Assembly: GCA_910575165.1 (NCBI GenBank)
Contig: CAJTDS010000003.1
Location: 176,183-240,182, forward strand
DNA length: 64,000 nt
Source of the DNA: Eggerthellaceae bacterium
GTDB lineage: Bacteria > Actinomycetota > Coriobacteriia > Coriobacteriales > Eggerthellaceae
Direction: 5' to 3'
A program made the position numbers and the translations under genes. Positions 48,374-57,912 of this stretch are shown piece by piece (within the stretch, counting starts at the first letter, position 1; each line of letters begins with the position of its first letter). The notes under the pieces were generated by a model. The model was not told the origin of the DNA. It worked only from the letters and a program-made list of their open reading frames with translations, and made no database searches.

Positions 48374-51010
48374 ATGGAGTACATGACTACAGCGGAAATC
48401 CGCGAGAAGTATCTGCGCTTTTTCGAGGAGAAGGGCTGCAAGCGCATGCCGTCGTCGTCGCTGATTCCCGACGACCCGTCGCTTCTGCTCACGAGCGCCG
48501 GCATGGTGCAGTTCAAGCCCTACTTCCTGCAGCAAAAGCACCTGGAGGCGCCCTACATCGGCACCACTACCGTGCAGAAGTGCGTGCGCACCAACGACAT
48601 CGACATCATCGGCACCACGGGGCGGCACCTGAGCTTCTTCGAGATGCTGGGCAACTTCAGCTTCGGCGAGTACTTCAAAAGCGAGATGTGCGCCTGGGCC
48701 CTGGAGTTCTCCACCCAGGTGCTGGGGCTTCCGCTTGAGCGCCTGTACTTCACGGTGTTCGAGGACGACGACGAGACCATCGAGATCTGGAAGAACCTGG
48801 GCGTGCCCGAAAGCCATATCTCGAAGCTGGGCGAGGACGACAACTTCTGGCGCGCCGGCCCCACCGGCCCCTGCGGCCCGTGCTCGGAAATCTACTTCGA
48901 CCAGGGTCCCGAATTCGGCTGCGGCAGCCCCGACTGCGCGCCGGGCTGCGACTGCGACCGTTTCCTGGAGTACTGGAACTGCGTGTTCACCCAGTACGAC
49001 GGCCAGGAGGACGGCACCTTGAAGCCGCTTCCCAAGAAGAACATCGACACTGGCATGGGTCTTGAGCGCATGGCCGCCATCATGCAGGGCGTGCAGTCCA
49101 ACTACGAGACCGACGTGCTGCGCAGCCTGGTGGCGGTGGGAGAGAAGCTGACCGGGTGCGTGTACGGCGACGACCCGGCAGCCGACCTGTCCCTGCGCAT
49201 CATGGCCGACCACAGCCGTGCCGTCACCTTCATGCTGGCCGACGGCATTCTGCCTTCCAACGAAGGCCGCGGCTACGTGCTGCGCCGTCTGCTGCGTCGT
49301 GCGGTCATGAAGGGGCATCTGCTGGGCTTGGACAAGCCCTTCCTGAACGACTACGTCGACCAGATCGTGAAGCTCATGGGGGACGTGTACCCTGAAATCG
49401 TGGAGAACCGCGAGCTGGCGCGGCGCGTCATCCTCTCCGAGGAGGAGCGCTTCGGCGCCACGCTGCGCCAGGGCCGCGCCTTCCTGGACGAGGCCCTGAG
49501 TCGCCTGGAGGGCACCGAGCTTTCCGGCGTGGAGGCGTTCACGCTGCACGACACCTTCGGCTTCCCGGTGGAGGTGACCCGCGAGCTGGCCGCCGAGCGC
49601 GGCGTCAGCGTCAACATGGCCGAGTTCGACCAGCAGATGGAAGCTCAGCGGGCCCGGGCGCGCGCGGCGAACACCAAGGACGCCGAAGCGGCCTGGTCCA
49701 CCTACGGCGGCGTCATGAGCGAGATCCTGGAGGCGAGCGGCCCCACCATCTTCGACGGCTACGATCTGTCCGAAGAGGACGCCCGCGTGGTGGCCGTGGT
49801 GGTGGACGGCGCTTCGGTGGACGCGCTCGAAGCGGGGCAGTCCGGGCGCGTGGTGCTGGACCGCACTCCCTTCTACGCCGAGAAGGGAGGTCAGATGGGA
49901 GATACCGGCGTGCTCGAGAAGGCCGACGCCGCGGCCACGGTGACCGACACCAAGGAGCCCGAGAAGGGCCTTATCGCCCATGCGGTCACCGTGGAGAACG
50001 GACGCATCGCCGTGGGGGATACGGTGCATGCCGCCATCGACGTGGCGCGCCGCGAGCGCATCCGCCGCAACCACACGGCCACTCATATCCTGCACTGGGC
50101 GCTTCGCCAGGTGCTGGGCGACCACGTGAAGCAGGCCGGCAGCTTCGTGGCCCCCAACCGCCTGCGCTTCGATTTCACCCATTACGAGGCCGTCACGCCC
50201 GGGCAGCTGGCCGAGGTGGAGCGTCTGGCAAACCAGAAGGTTATGGAGAACCATCCGGTCACCGCTACGGAAAAGCCCCTGGCCCAGGCCCGCGAGGAAG
50301 GTGTGATCGCGCTGTTCGGCGAGAAGTACGGCGACGTGGTGCGCGTGCTGGACACCGGCGGCTTCTCCCGCGAGCTGTGCGGCGGCACCCACGTGTCGGC
50401 CACCAGCGAGATCGGGCTTGTCAAGATCGTGGGCGAGTCCAGCGTAGGCGCGAACCTGCGCCGCATCGAGGCGGTCACCAGCTTCGACGCCCTGGAGTAC
50501 CTCAACCGGGTGGAGGCGCAGCTCAAGGACGTGGCGTCCCAGCTGCGCGTGCAGCCCTTCGACGCCGCCGAGCGCACCGCCGCCAACCTCAAGCAGCTCA
50601 AGGAGCTGCAGGCGGCCAACAAGCGCATCCGCGAGGGCGCCGCGGCCGACGACACGGCCCGGCTGCTCGACCAGGTGGTGCAGGCCAAGGGCGGCTACCC
50701 GCTGCTGATCGCTCGCTTGGAGAACGTGGAGGGCGGCAAGCTGCGCAACATGTGGGACGTGGTGCGCTCGCGCCTGTCGGCCCCGGGAGCGGTCGTGTTC
50801 GCCGTGAACAACGACGGCAAGCCGCTGATCATGGCCGCCGGCACCGACGAGGCCGTTGTCGCCGGGTTCGACGCGTCGGCCATCATCAAGGCCGTATCGC
50901 CCTTCATCCAGGGCGGTGGCGGCGGCAAGCCGGTTATGGCCCAGGCCGGCGGCAAGAACGCGGCCGGGCTTGACGAGGCCGTGGAAGCCGTCCGCCAGAT
51001 GCTGCTGTAG
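48374..51010 (+). CDS. alaS: Alanine-tRNA ligase
   Basis: Class II synthetase charging tRNA-Ala, 878 residues, with a full set of domains. The aminoacylation core starts EIREKYLRFFEEKG and contains GRHLSFFEMLGNFSFGEYFK. A cysteine-rich insert (CGSPDCAPGCDCDRFLEYWN) is normal for many bacterial AlaRS and binds zinc. The editing domain holds NHTATHILHWAL and CGGTHVSATSEIG, and a glycine-rich C-Ala domain (GGGGGKPVMAQAGG) ends the protein. AGGAAGCAGGAG lies before the ATG. It leads a run alaS-ruvX-mltG-yqeG-aroE in one direction with small gaps, a common order in Gram-positive genomes. Confidence 0.98.
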   Translation: MEYMTTAEIREKYLRFFEEKGCKRMPSSSLIPDDPSLLLTSAGMVQFKPYFLQQKHLEAPYIGTTTVQKCVRTNDIDIIGTTGRHLSFFEMLGNFSFGEYFKSEMCAWALEFSTQVLGLPLERLYFTVFEDDDETIEIWKNLGVPESHISKLGEDDNFWRAGPTGPCGPCSEIYFDQGPEFGCGSPDCAPGCDCDRFLEYWNCVFTQYDGQEDGTLKPLPKKNIDTGMGLERMAAIMQGVQSNYETDVLRSLVAVGEKLTGCVYGDDPAADLSLRIMADHSRAVTFMLADGILPSNEGRGYVLRRLLRRAVMKGHLLGLDKPFLNDYVDQIVKLMGDVYPEIVENRELARRVILSEEERFGATLRQGRAFLDEALSRLEGTELSGVEAFTLHDTFGFPVEVTRELAAERGVSVNMAEFDQQMEAQRARARAANTKDAEAAWSTYGGVMSEILEASGPTIFDGYDLSEEDARVVAVVVDGASVDALEAGQSGRVVLDRTPFYAEKGGQMGDTGVLEKADAAATVTDTKEPEKGLIAHAVTVENGRIAVGDTVHAAIDVARRERIRRNHTATHILHWALRQVLGDHVKQAGSFVAPNRLRFDFTHYEAVTPGQLAEVERLANQKVMENHPVTATEKPLAQAREEGVIALFGEKYGDVVRVLDTGGFSRELCGGTHVSATSEIGLVKIVGESSVGANLRRIEAVTSFDALEYLNRVEAQLKDVASQLRVQPFDAAERTAANLKQLKELQAANKRIREGAAADDTARLLDQVVQAKGGYPLLIARLENVEGGKLRNMWDVVRSRLSAPGAVVFAVNNDGKPLIMAAGTDEAVVAGFDASAIIKAVSPFIQGGGGGKPVMAQAGGKNAAGLDEAVEAVRQMLL

Positions 51011-51029
51011 GCGTCCCTTCGCGAGCGGC

Positions 51030-51446
51030 GTGCGGGTTCTGGCGATCGATATAGGGGAGAAGCGCATCGGCGTGGCCGTGTCCGACCCGACGGGGAAGGT
51101 GGCCACGCCGGTGTGCGTGCTGCCCGCCGCCGAGGTGGAGGCGGCAGCTCCGTCGTGGCGGCGGGTGCTGGAGGACTGGGAGCCCGAATGCCTGCTGGCG
51201 GGCCTTCCCCTGTCCCTTTCCGGCGACGAGAGCGCCCAGACCGCCCGCGTCCGCGCCCGAGCCCGGGCCATCGCCTCCCGTGCCGGACTGCCGCTTTCCT
51301 TCGCCGACGAGCGCTTAAGCTCTTCGGAAGCCAAACGTATTTTGCATGAACAGGGGTTATCGGAAGAGGCGATGCGGGGGAGAGTTGATATGATAGCGGC
51401 ATCTCTCTTTCTTCAGGCGTGGCTGGACGCCCGTCTGGAACGGTAG
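51030..51446 (+). CDS. ruvX: Putative pre-16S rRNA nuclease / Holliday junction resolvase-like protein
   Basis: A 138-residue YqgF-family RNase H-fold protein involved in 16S rRNA 5' maturation. The GTG at 51030 starts the product at VRVLAIDIGEKRIGVAVSD, which holds the first catalytic aspartate. LLAGLPLSLSGDES and FADERLSSSEAKR supply the remaining acidic positions, and DMIAASLFLQAWLD closes the family signature. The gene begins 20 bp after alaS, an arrangement conserved in many Gram-positives. There is no strong ribosome-binding site, so coupling to alaS is likely. Confidence 0.93.
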   Translation: MRVLAIDIGEKRIGVAVSDPTGKVATPVCVLPAAEVEAAAPSWRRVLEDWEPECLLAGLPLSLSGDESAQTARVRARARAIASRAGLPLSFADERLSSSEAKRILHEQGLSEEAMRGRVDMIAASLFLQAWLDARLER

Positions 51447-51461
51447 GTGGAAAGGGCTGCT

Positions 51462-52628
51462 ATGGCGTTTCGGAGAAACCAGGTCACGTACTCGTCGCAT
51501 CCAAACCGTGCCACCCGGGCGGCTCATCGCCAGGGCGACAGGCAGTTCCGCACCTACGACACCAGCTACATCCGCCCCAAGCAGTCCATCATCCCCGGCA
51601 TTATCGCCGGCGTGCTTGCCTTGTGCCTGGTGGGCGGCGCGGCCTACTGGGTCACGAACATGTTCGGATTCCTGAAACCGGCCGTGCTGCTGGAGCAGGG
51701 GCAGAGCGCCACGGTGGAGATCCCCGACGGTTCCGACGCCGGGTCGATCGCCTCCATCCTGTATCAGGCGGGGCTTATCGAGGACGAGCGTGCTTTCTCG
51801 AACCGCGTGAACCAGCTGGGCGTGGCAAGCCAGCTCAAGCCCGGTACCTACGAGCTTGCCGGCGGCAGCTCGCTGGACACCATCATCAAGCAGCTGGAAG
51901 CGGGTCCGGGCATGCTCAACGCTCTCACCATCCCCGAGGGCTCCACCCGCTGGGGCATAGCCCAGGCGGTGGACGAGGCCACCGGCGGTCGCATCAGCGC
52001 CGACGACTTCCTGGCCGCCACGGCCGACGCCAGCGTCTACGCCGAGGACTATTACTTCCTGTCCAGCGCCGGCACCAACAGCCTGGAGGGCTACCTGTTC
52101 CCCAAGACCTACGACATTACCGCCGACGCTACGGCCGAGTCGGTGACGCGCCTTATGCTCGACCAGTTCAAGGCCGAGATTGCGGGCATGCAGTACTCCG
52201 ATCTGGTAGCCAGCTACAGCTGGTACGACATCGTGAAGCTGGCCAGCATCATCGAGAAGGAGGCCCCCGACGACGAAGCGGTGCGCGCCGACGTGTCCGC
52301 GGTGTTCGTCAACCGCTTGAACAGCGAGGAGCTGGGCTACAAGCTGCAAAGCGACGCTACTACCGCCTACGAGGTGGGCCACGATCCTACCCCCGAAGAC
52401 TTGCAGGCCGAAGGGGAGTACAACACCTACCTGAACGCCGGCCTGCCGCCCACCCCCATCTGCAATCCGGGCCTGGGCTGCCTGGAGGCCGCCTGTAACC
52501 CCAACCCCGAATCCATCGGCGTGCTCTACTACTTCTACTTCGAGCCCGACGAGAACGGGGAGATGCGCTACACCTTCAGCGAGACCTACGAGGACCACCA
52601 GCAGGCCTACGGTGGTTCCGGCGAGTAG
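51462..52628 (+). CDS. mltG: Endolytic murein transglycosylase
   Basis: A 388-residue membrane-anchored lytic transglycosylase that cuts nascent glycan strands and so sets chain length. A basic cytoplasmic tail and one membrane helix (residues about 43-65) precede a LysM-like segment and the YceG domain. The catalytic glutamate is in KLASIIEKEA, and TTAYEVGHDPTPEDL and YNTYLNAGLPPTPICNPG are diagnostic. The ATG at 51462 follows GGTGGAAAGGG. It works functionally with the class A penicillin-binding proteins encoded elsewhere in the window. Confidence 0.95.
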   Translation: MAFRRNQVTYSSHPNRATRAAHRQGDRQFRTYDTSYIRPKQSIIPGIIAGVLALCLVGGAAYWVTNMFGFLKPAVLLEQGQSATVEIPDGSDAGSIASILYQAGLIEDERAFSNRVNQLGVASQLKPGTYELAGGSSLDTIIKQLEAGPGMLNALTIPEGSTRWGIAQAVDEATGGRISADDFLAATADASVYAEDYYFLSSAGTNSLEGYLFPKTYDITADATAESVTRLMLDQFKAEIAGMQYSDLVASYSWYDIVKLASIIEKEAPDDEAVRADVSAVFVNRLNSEELGYKLQSDATTAYEVGHDPTPEDLQAEGEYNTYLNAGLPPTPICNPGLGCLEAACNPNPESIGVLYYFYFEPDENGEMRYTFSETYEDHQQAYGGSGE

Positions 52629-52658
52629 CCGGGTCGCCAAGGCGCTGGCCGCACCATC

Positions 52659-53249
52659 ATGGGCTTTCTGCAACCGGAGCGCTATTTCTCGCGCCTCAGC
52701 CGCGTGGACGTCGACGGCGATCTGCTGTCGCGCGGCTTTACCCACGTGCTGCTGGACGTGGACAACACCATCCTCACCCGTGATACCTCGGAAGTGCCCC
52801 GCGATGTGGGGCTGTGGCTGGGGCGGGCGCGCGATGCGGGCGTGTCGTTCTGCTTGCTGTCGAACAACTGGCACGCAAGCGTGCGCGAGCTGGCAGCCTC
52901 GCTCGGGCTTCCTATTGTCGACCATGCCGTAAAGCCGCTGCCGCCGGCGTTTCTGGCGGCCCGCGCCAAGGTGGGCGGGCGCCGCGCCGACACCGTGGTT
53001 ATAGGCGACCAGTTGGTCACCGACGTGCTGGGCGCCCATTTCCTGGGCATGACCGCCTACATGCTGGCGCCGTTGGTGGAAACCGATTTGCCCCATACGC
53101 TCATCCTGCGCAACTTCGAGCGCCTGGTGATGGGCGATAGGCGGCCCGAAGGTGCCCTTGCTCCGGAGATGATCGCGGAGGCGTCGGAGGGCGTTGTCTC
53201 GACGGGGGATGGCCGCTCTCTTCGAGGAGAAGGGGGCAGTACGCGATGA
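52659..53249 (+). CDS. yqeG: YqeG-family HAD IIIA phosphatase
   Basis: A 196-residue HAD-superfamily phosphatase. Motif I is LLDVDNTIL, motif II LLSNN, and the late acidic motif IGDQLVTDVLGA. YqeG proteins usually lie directly before aroE and yqeH and act on a phosphate monoester that has not been settled. The last four bases (ATGA) overlap the start of aroE, so translation is coupled. The C-terminal 30 residues are less conserved. Confidence 0.92.
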   Translation: MGFLQPERYFSRLSRVDVDGDLLSRGFTHVLLDVDNTILTRDTSEVPRDVGLWLGRARDAGVSFCLLSNNWHASVRELAASLGLPIVDHAVKPLPPAFLAARAKVGGRRADTVVIGDQLVTDVLGAHFLGMTAYMLAPLVETDLPHTLILRNFERLVMGDRRPEGALAPEMIAEASEGVVSTGDGRSLRGEGGSTR

Positions 53250-54184
53250 GTACGACCGATTGCCCTCAGAACTTGTTCGTCCTCGGACACCCGGTTGGTC
53301 ATTCGAAATCCCCGGCGCTGCACAACGCGCTTTACCGCGCCATGGGGCTTTCCTGGGAGTACGGCCTGGCCGACCTGCCGACGAAGGCTGATGCCCAGGA
53401 GTTTCTGGCTGCCCGGCGCTTCCTAGGGGTGAACGTCACCATGCCCTACAAGCCCGTGGCCTTGGCCGAGGCCGACGCGAAGGCGTCGTCGGCAAAGCTT
53501 GCCTTGGGAGCGAACGTGCTGGCGGTGAAGGACGGGCGCCTTGTGGCCTACAATACCGACGGCCACGGTTGCGTCATGGCCCTCGAGCGGACGGGCTTTC
53601 GTTTCGAGGGGGCTTCCGTGGTCGTGTGCGGCACCGGCCCTACCTCGCTTTCCATCCTGCATGCCTGCGCCGTCGCCGGCGCCCAGGACGTGGTGCTGCT
53701 CTCCCGCAGCAAAGAGCGCGCCCAAAGCGAGCTGCAGGGCTACGCAGACCGACTCGAGCATCTGGCCCGGGCAGCATCGGCGCTGCCCACGGCCGCCTTG
53801 GGACGCGAGCGCTACGCACACCTGCTGAAGGACGTGCGATTCCGGTTCGGAGCCTACGATACGTCGCGCCAGGCCCTGGAGGGAGCCGACCTCATCGTGA
53901 ATGCCACGCCGCTGGGCATGGGCGAGGACGACCCGGCTCCGTTCGACACCGCGTTTCTGCATGGGGATCAGACGGTTCTGCAAGCGGTTTACGGCCACGG
54001 CACGAGCGCGCTCGAACGGGCCGCGCGCCAGGTGGGCGCCGCCTTCTTCGACGGCCGGGGGATGCTCGTGGGGCAGGCGGTGGCCACCGCGCGCATCCTG
54101 TTCGATTTGAACGAGGTGCCCTGCGACCTTTCGGACGCGCAGATCTTCGACATCATGGCCCAGGGCGCGGGCTTCGATTTGTAA
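53246..54184 (+). CDS. aroE: Shikimate dehydrogenase
   Basis: NADPH-dependent reduction of 3-dehydroshikimate to shikimate in aromatic amino acid synthesis. 312 residues. The substrate-binding SxS is in GHPVGHSKSPALHNA, the catalytic lysine in NVTMPYK, and the paired aspartate in YNTDGHG. The nucleotide-binding loop VVVCGTGPTSLS is present, followed by an insertion of about 30 residues (GYADRLEHLARAASALPTAALG) between SRSKERAQ and the next strand. NATPLGMGEDD and GMLVGQAVATARILF complete the family pattern. Last gene of the alaS run; a large hairpin follows. Confidence 0.94.
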   Translation: MSTTDCPQNLFVLGHPVGHSKSPALHNALYRAMGLSWEYGLADLPTKADAQEFLAARRFLGVNVTMPYKPVALAEADAKASSAKLALGANVLAVKDGRLVAYNTDGHGCVMALERTGFRFEGASVVVCGTGPTSLSILHACAVAGAQDVVLLSRSKERAQSELQGYADRLEHLARAASALPTAALGRERYAHLLKDVRFRFGAYDTSRQALEGADLIVNATPLGMGEDDPAPFDTAFLHGDQTVLQAVYGHGTSALERAARQVGAAFFDGRGMLVGQAVATARILFDLNEVPCDLSDAQIFDIMAQGAGFDL

Positions 54185-54198
54185 CCCCGCTCGCGCAT

Positions 54199-54330
54199 CC
54201 CCATTGCCATCACCCCCGTTGCCGCCAGCTTCCCGATCGCCATCACCCCCCTTGCCGCCACCCCCCTGCTGCCAGCCTCCCCATTGCCGCCACCCCCCTG
54301 CTGCCAGCCTCCCCATTGCCGCCACCCCCT
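54199..54330. repeat. C-rich tandem repeat after aroE, period 32 bp
   Basis: About four imperfect copies of a 31-32 bp unit built on CCCCATTGCCGCCACCCC and CTGCTGCCAGCCT. The last two are exact at 32-bp spacing (54261/54293 and 54279/54311). The earlier two are diverged. The strand is almost purine-free in places. Confidence 0.8.
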
Positions 54331-54368
54331 ATAGCCCAGCTTCCTTTTCGTCGCTTCCTGCCGGCGCA

Positions 54369-54428
54369 GCAGTGCATGAGGGCGGGGTTCTGCGGGAAAT
54401 GCTGCGGAACCCCGCCCTCATGCACTGC
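54369..54428. terminator. Perfect 21-bp inverted repeat between aroE and rplB
   Basis: The arms 54369-54389 and 54408-54428 are exact complements around an 18-nt loop. Both arms begin or end with GCAGTGCATGAGG. There is only TCCTT after it, so it may be a bidirectional terminator or a mobile palindrome. A 21-bp perfect inverted repeat of different sequence occurs at 12162-12267. Confidence 0.7.
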
Positions 54429-54517
54429 TCCTTCCGGACGGAGCTGCTCCTGTGCCGGCCAGCCTTGCGCCCTCTTGTGTGCGGACTGTGCTTTTCTTCG
54501 TGCGGTTCAATCAATTC

Positions 54518-54546
54518 TTGCCGCGAATATGCCCAACTCATATACT
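54518..54546 (+). promoter_or_regulatory. Strong promoter of the rplB-secY operon
   Basis: TTGCCG (54518-54523) and TATACT (54541-54546) are exactly 17 bp apart. Start near 54553 leaves a leader of about 195 nt before rplB, containing several short complementary segments (for example GAGG...CCTC near 54602) that could fold into a control structure. Confidence 0.7.
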
Positions 54547-54747
54547 TTTCATTTGCGTCTGGCCAGCAATGGATACACCCGGACGCGTGGTTAACCGGCG
54601 TCGAGGAGCTTCAGCCTCTCAGCAGCTTCCCGGCAATCGGAGACCACGGAAAAGCAGAGAGGTCCTTCGGTGCGCGGAGAGGCGCGTGAGGGAAGGGCCG
54701 CAAGGGAGTGCTCCGTCAGGGGTTCTCCGCAGGAAGGAAAGGTAAGA

Positions 54748-55578
54748 ATGGGAGTTAAGCAGTACAAGCCGACTAGCCCCGGCCGCCGCTTCCAGACGGT
54801 TTCGGATTTCGCCGAAATCACGACGGACAAGCCGGAGAAGAGCCTGCTCGCGCCTCTGCCGAAGAAGGCCGGGCGCAATTGCTACGGGCGCATCACCACG
54901 CGCCACCAGGGCGGCGGCAACAAGCGCCGCTACCGCATCATCGACTTCAAGCGCAACAAGGACGGCGTGCCGGCCAAGGTGGCCACGATCGAGTACGATC
55001 CGAACCGCTCCGCCCGCATCGCCCTGCTGCACTACGCCGACGGCGAGAAGCGCTACATCCTTCATCCGAAGGGTCTGCGCGTGGGCGACACCATCATGAG
55101 CGGCCCTGACGCCGACATCAAGCCCGGCAACGCCCTGCCGCTGGCCAACATCCCCGTCGGTACCCTGGTGCATGCCATCGAGCTGCAGCCGGGCAAGGGT
55201 GCCGCGATTGCCCGCTCGGCCGGCACCAGCGTTCAGCTGATGGGCAAGGAGGGCAAGTACGCCATTCTGCGCATGCCCTCTTCCGAGATGCGCCGCGTGC
55301 TTCTGACCTGCCGCGCCACGGTGGGCGAGGTGGGCAACGCCGAGCACTCCAACATCACCATTGGCAAGGCCGGTCGCAACCGCTGGAAGGGCATCCGCCC
55401 CTCGGTCCGCGGTACCGTCATGAACCCTGTTGACCACCCCCACGGCGGTGGCGAGGGCAAGAACAAGACCTCCGGCCGTCACCCCGTGACCCCCTGGGGC
55501 GTTCCTACCAAGGGCCATCGTACCCGCAACCCCAAGAAGGCTTCGAGCCGCTTGATCATCCGTCGTCGCAAGAAGTAG
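54748..55578 (+). CDS. rplB: 50S ribosomal protein L2
   Basis: 276 residues, normal length. The signatures [21 protein letters not shown] and the basic C-terminus (RLIIRRRKK) identify L2, which sits at the peptidyl-transferase centre. The ATG at 54748 follows AGGAAGGAAAGG. It is the first gene here; rpsJ, rplC, rplD and rplW, which precede it in the standard S10 operon, are not found. The gene instead has its own promoter. Confidence 0.98.
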   Translation: MGVKQYKPTSPGRRFQTVSDFAEITTDKPEKSLLAPLPKKAGRNCYGRITTRHQGGGNKRRYRIIDFKRNKDGVPAKVATIEYDPNRSARIALLHYADGEKRYILHPKGLRVGDTIMSGPDADIKPGNALPLANIPVGTLVHAIELQPGKGAAIARSAGTSVQLMGKEGKYAILRMPSSEMRRVLLTCRATVGEVGNAEHSNITIGKAGRNRWKGIRPSVRGTVMNPVDHPHGGGEGKNKTSGRHPVTPWGVPTKGHRTRNPKKASSRLIIRRRKK

Positions 55579-55601
55579 CGCGAGTACGTTAAGGAGTAAT
55601 A

Positions 55602-55877
55602 GTGAGTAGAAGTTTGAAGAAGGGCCCCTACGTCGAGCCGCGCCTTCTTGAGCGAATCGAGAAGCAGAACGCCGAGGGCATCAAGGAAGTCGTGAAGACC
55701 TGGTCTCGCGCCTCCACCATCTTCCCCGAGATGGTGGGCCACACCATCGCCGTTCACGACGGCCGCAAGCATGTGCCGGTTTACATCACCGAGTCCATGG
55801 TCGGGCACAAGCTGGGCGAGTTCGCCCCCACCCGTACCTTTAAGGGCCATTCCGCCGACAAGGGCAAGAGAAAGTAG
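55602..55877 (+). CDS. rpsS: 30S ribosomal protein S19
   Basis: 91 residues beginning (M)[14 protein letters not shown] from a GTG at 55602 with AAGGAG upstream. [15 protein letters not shown] and [12 protein letters not shown] are characteristic. S19 forms the A-site finger contact with S13. Confidence 0.98.
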   Translation: MSRSLKKGPYVEPRLLERIEKQNAEGIKEVVKTWSRASTIFPEMVGHTIAVHDGRKHVPVYITESMVGHKLGEFAPTRTFKGHSADKGKRK

Positions 55878-55889
55878 AAGGGGTGAATC

Positions 55890-56231
55890 ATGGAAGCTAA
55901 AGCTATTGCACGCTACGTCCGCGTTTCGCCCCGTAAGGCGCGCGTGGTCGTCGACCTCATCCGCGGCAAGTCCGTGCCTGCCGCCCGCGAGATCCTGGCG
56001 TTCACGAATCGCGGCTGCGCCGAGATCGTGGAGAAGACGCTCAACTCCGCCGTGGCCAACGCAGAGAACCTGCACCACGTGCGTCCCGAGCAGCTGGTCG
56101 TGAAGACCACCTATGTGGACGAGGGCCCCACGCTCAAGCGTATCCGCCCCCGCGCCAAGGGCAGCGCTTCTCCCATTCGCAAGCGCACCAGCCACATCAC
56201 CGTTATCGTCGCAACCCGAGAGGAGGCATAA
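55890..56231 (+). CDS. rplV: 50S ribosomal protein L22
   Basis: 113 residues. Starts [20 protein letters not shown], contains the exit-tunnel hairpin region with [20 protein letters not shown], and ends TREEA. Macrolide resistance mutations in other bacteria map to this loop; no deletion or duplication is evident here. Confidence 0.98.
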   Translation: MEAKAIARYVRVSPRKARVVVDLIRGKSVPAAREILAFTNRGCAEIVEKTLNSAVANAENLHHVRPEQLVVKTTYVDEGPTLKRIRPRAKGSASPIRKRTSHITVIVATREEA

Positions 56232-56237
56232 GGTCGC

Positions 56238-56951
56238 ATGGGTCAGAAAGTAAGCCCCACCGGGTTCCGCCTGGGCATCACCGAGGATTGGCGCAGCCGT
56301 TGGTACGCCGACAAGGACTACGCCAGCAATCTGGAGAATGACCTGGCCATCAGGAAGTTCCTGGACAAGCAGCTCGCCCGTGCCGCCGTCTCCAAGGTAG
56401 AGATCGAGCGCGCCGGCGACAAGGTGAAGATCGTCATCACCACCGCTCGCCCCGGCGTCGTCATCGGCAAGAAGGGCGCCGAGATCGACGCTCTGCGCAA
56501 GAAGCTTGAGAAGGTCACCAGCGGTCCCGTGACTATCGAGGTCATCGAGGTCAAGCGTCCCGAGCTGGACGCCGCGCTGATCGCCCAGTCCGTGGCCGAG
56601 CAGCTGGAGGGCCGCGTGGCTTTCCGTCGCGCCATGCGCAAGGCCGTGCAGTCCGCCATGAAGTCCGGTGCCAAGGGTATCCGTATCCAGTGCTCCGGCC
56701 GTCTGGGCGGCGCCGAGATGAGCCGCCGCGAGTGGTATCGCGAAGGCCGCGTGCCGCTGCATACGCTGCGCGCCAAGATTGACTATGGATTCGCCACCGC
56801 CGCCACCACCATGGGTTCCATCGGCGTGCAGGTGTGGGTCTACCACGGCGAGGTGCTGCCGGGCCAGAAGGCTCCCCAGCCCGCGCTGGAAGGAAGCTCC
56901 CGCCCCAGCCGTCCCCGTCGCGGCGACCGCAACGAGAGGGGGCGTAAGTAA
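56238..56951 (+). CDS. rpsC: 30S ribosomal protein S3
   Basis: 237 residues. [18 protein letters not shown] at the start, the KH motif [14 protein letters not shown], and [26 protein letters not shown]. The C-terminus has a short extra stretch rich in Arg, Pro and Ser ([15 protein letters not shown]), common in actinobacteria. Its TAA overlaps the rplP ATG by one base. Confidence 0.98.
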   Translation: MGQKVSPTGFRLGITEDWRSRWYADKDYASNLENDLAIRKFLDKQLARAAVSKVEIERAGDKVKIVITTARPGVVIGKKGAEIDALRKKLEKVTSGPVTIEVIEVKRPELDAALIAQSVAEQLEGRVAFRRAMRKAVQSAMKSGAKGIRIQCSGRLGGAEMSRREWYREGRVPLHTLRAKIDYGFATAATTMGSIGVQVWVYHGEVLPGQKAPQPALEGSSRPSRPRRGDRNERGRK

Positions 56952-57373
56952 TGCTGGTACCTAAGCGTGTCAAGCACCGTAAGGTGCAGCGCGGTTCCAT
57001 GAAGGGACGCGCCAAGGGCGGCACCCGCCTGAACCACGGCTCCTGGGGCATCCAGGCGCTGGAGGCTCATTGGATCACGAATCGCCAGATCGAGGCTGCT
57101 CGTATCGCGATGACCCGTTACATGAAGCGTGGCGGCAAGGTGTGGATCACCATATTCCCCGACAAGCCCATCACGCAGAAGCCCGCCGAGACCCGCATGG
57201 GCTCGGGCAAAGGCAACCCCGAGGCCTGGGTGGCCGTCGTCAAGCCCGGCCGCATCATGTTCGAGATCGACGGCGTTGATGACGAAACCGCCAAGGAAGC
57301 CTTGCGCCTGGCAGTCAACAAGCTGCCCATCAAGTGCAAGATCGTTTCCCGCGAGACTGAAGGGCAGGAGTAA
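56951..57373 (+). CDS. rplP: 50S ribosomal protein L16
   Basis: 140 residues. [26 protein letters not shown] and [20 protein letters not shown] are diagnostic. Coupled to rpsC by TAATG and directly adjacent to rpmC, which starts at the next base after the stop. Confidence 0.98.
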   Translation: MLVPKRVKHRKVQRGSMKGRAKGGTRLNHGSWGIQALEAHWITNRQIEAARIAMTRYMKRGGKVWITIFPDKPITQKPAETRMGSGKGNPEAWVAVVKPGRIMFEIDGVDDETAKEALRLAVNKLPIKCKIVSRETEGQE

Positions 57374-57568
57374 ATGAAAGCAGCAGAGATCCGCGAGCTG
57401 TCTGCCGAGGATTTGCAGGCGAAACTCAAGGAGGCGCGAGCCGAGCTGTTCAACCTGCGCTTCCAGATGGCCACGAGCCAGCTCGACAACACCTCCCGCG
57501 TGAAGCAGGTAAAAAAGGACATCGCGCGCATCCTCACCGAGATGCGCGCCCGCGAGCTTTCCGCTTAA
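57374..57568 (+). CDS. rpmC: 50S ribosomal protein L29
   Basis: 64 residues. The two-helix protein at the tunnel exit: [20 protein letters not shown], then [13 protein letters not shown], the classic L29 signature. GGCAGGAG in the end of rplP acts as ribosome-binding site. Confidence 0.97.
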   Translation: MKAAEIRELSAEDLQAKLKEARAELFNLRFQMATSQLDNTSRVKQVKKDIARILTEMRARELSA

Positions 57569-57599
57569 GGCCGGACGGAAAGGTAAGGTTTGAAAGCCA

Positions 57600-57860
57600 A
57601 TGAGTGAAGAACGTAATCTACGCAAGGTACGCCAGGGCGTGGTCGTCAGCGACTGCAACGACAAGACCTGCGTCGTGCTGGTGAAGGAGCGCAAGCCCCA
57701 TCCCGTGTACAAGAAGATGATGACCACCACCAAGAAGTTCCACGCCCACGACGAGAACAACGAGGCTGGCATCGGCGACACCGTGCAGATCATGGAGACG
57801 CGCCCGCTGTCCAAGCTGAAGCGCTGGCGTTTGGTGAAGATCGTCGAGAAGGCCAAGTAG
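57600..57860 (+). CDS. rpsQ: 30S ribosomal protein S17
   Basis: 86 residues. [17 protein letters not shown], the HPVYKK signature followed by [14 protein letters not shown], and [14 protein letters not shown] identify S17. AGGTAAGG lies upstream of the ATG at 57600. Confidence 0.98.
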   Translation: MSEERNLRKVRQGVVVSDCNDKTCVVLVKERKPHPVYKKMMTTTKKFHAHDENNEAGIGDTVQIMETRPLSKLKRWRLVKIVEKAK

Positions 57861-57912
57861 TCCGCTCCAGATAGCCTGTGACGACTACCGACACGAAAGT
57901 TAGGTTTCAGCA

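Noticed and set aside
54204..54689. Open frames in the aroE-rplB gap, considered as possible remnants of rplW or rplD
   Set aside because: The translations are low complexity and carry no ribosomal protein motifs; a promoter lies inside the frame.
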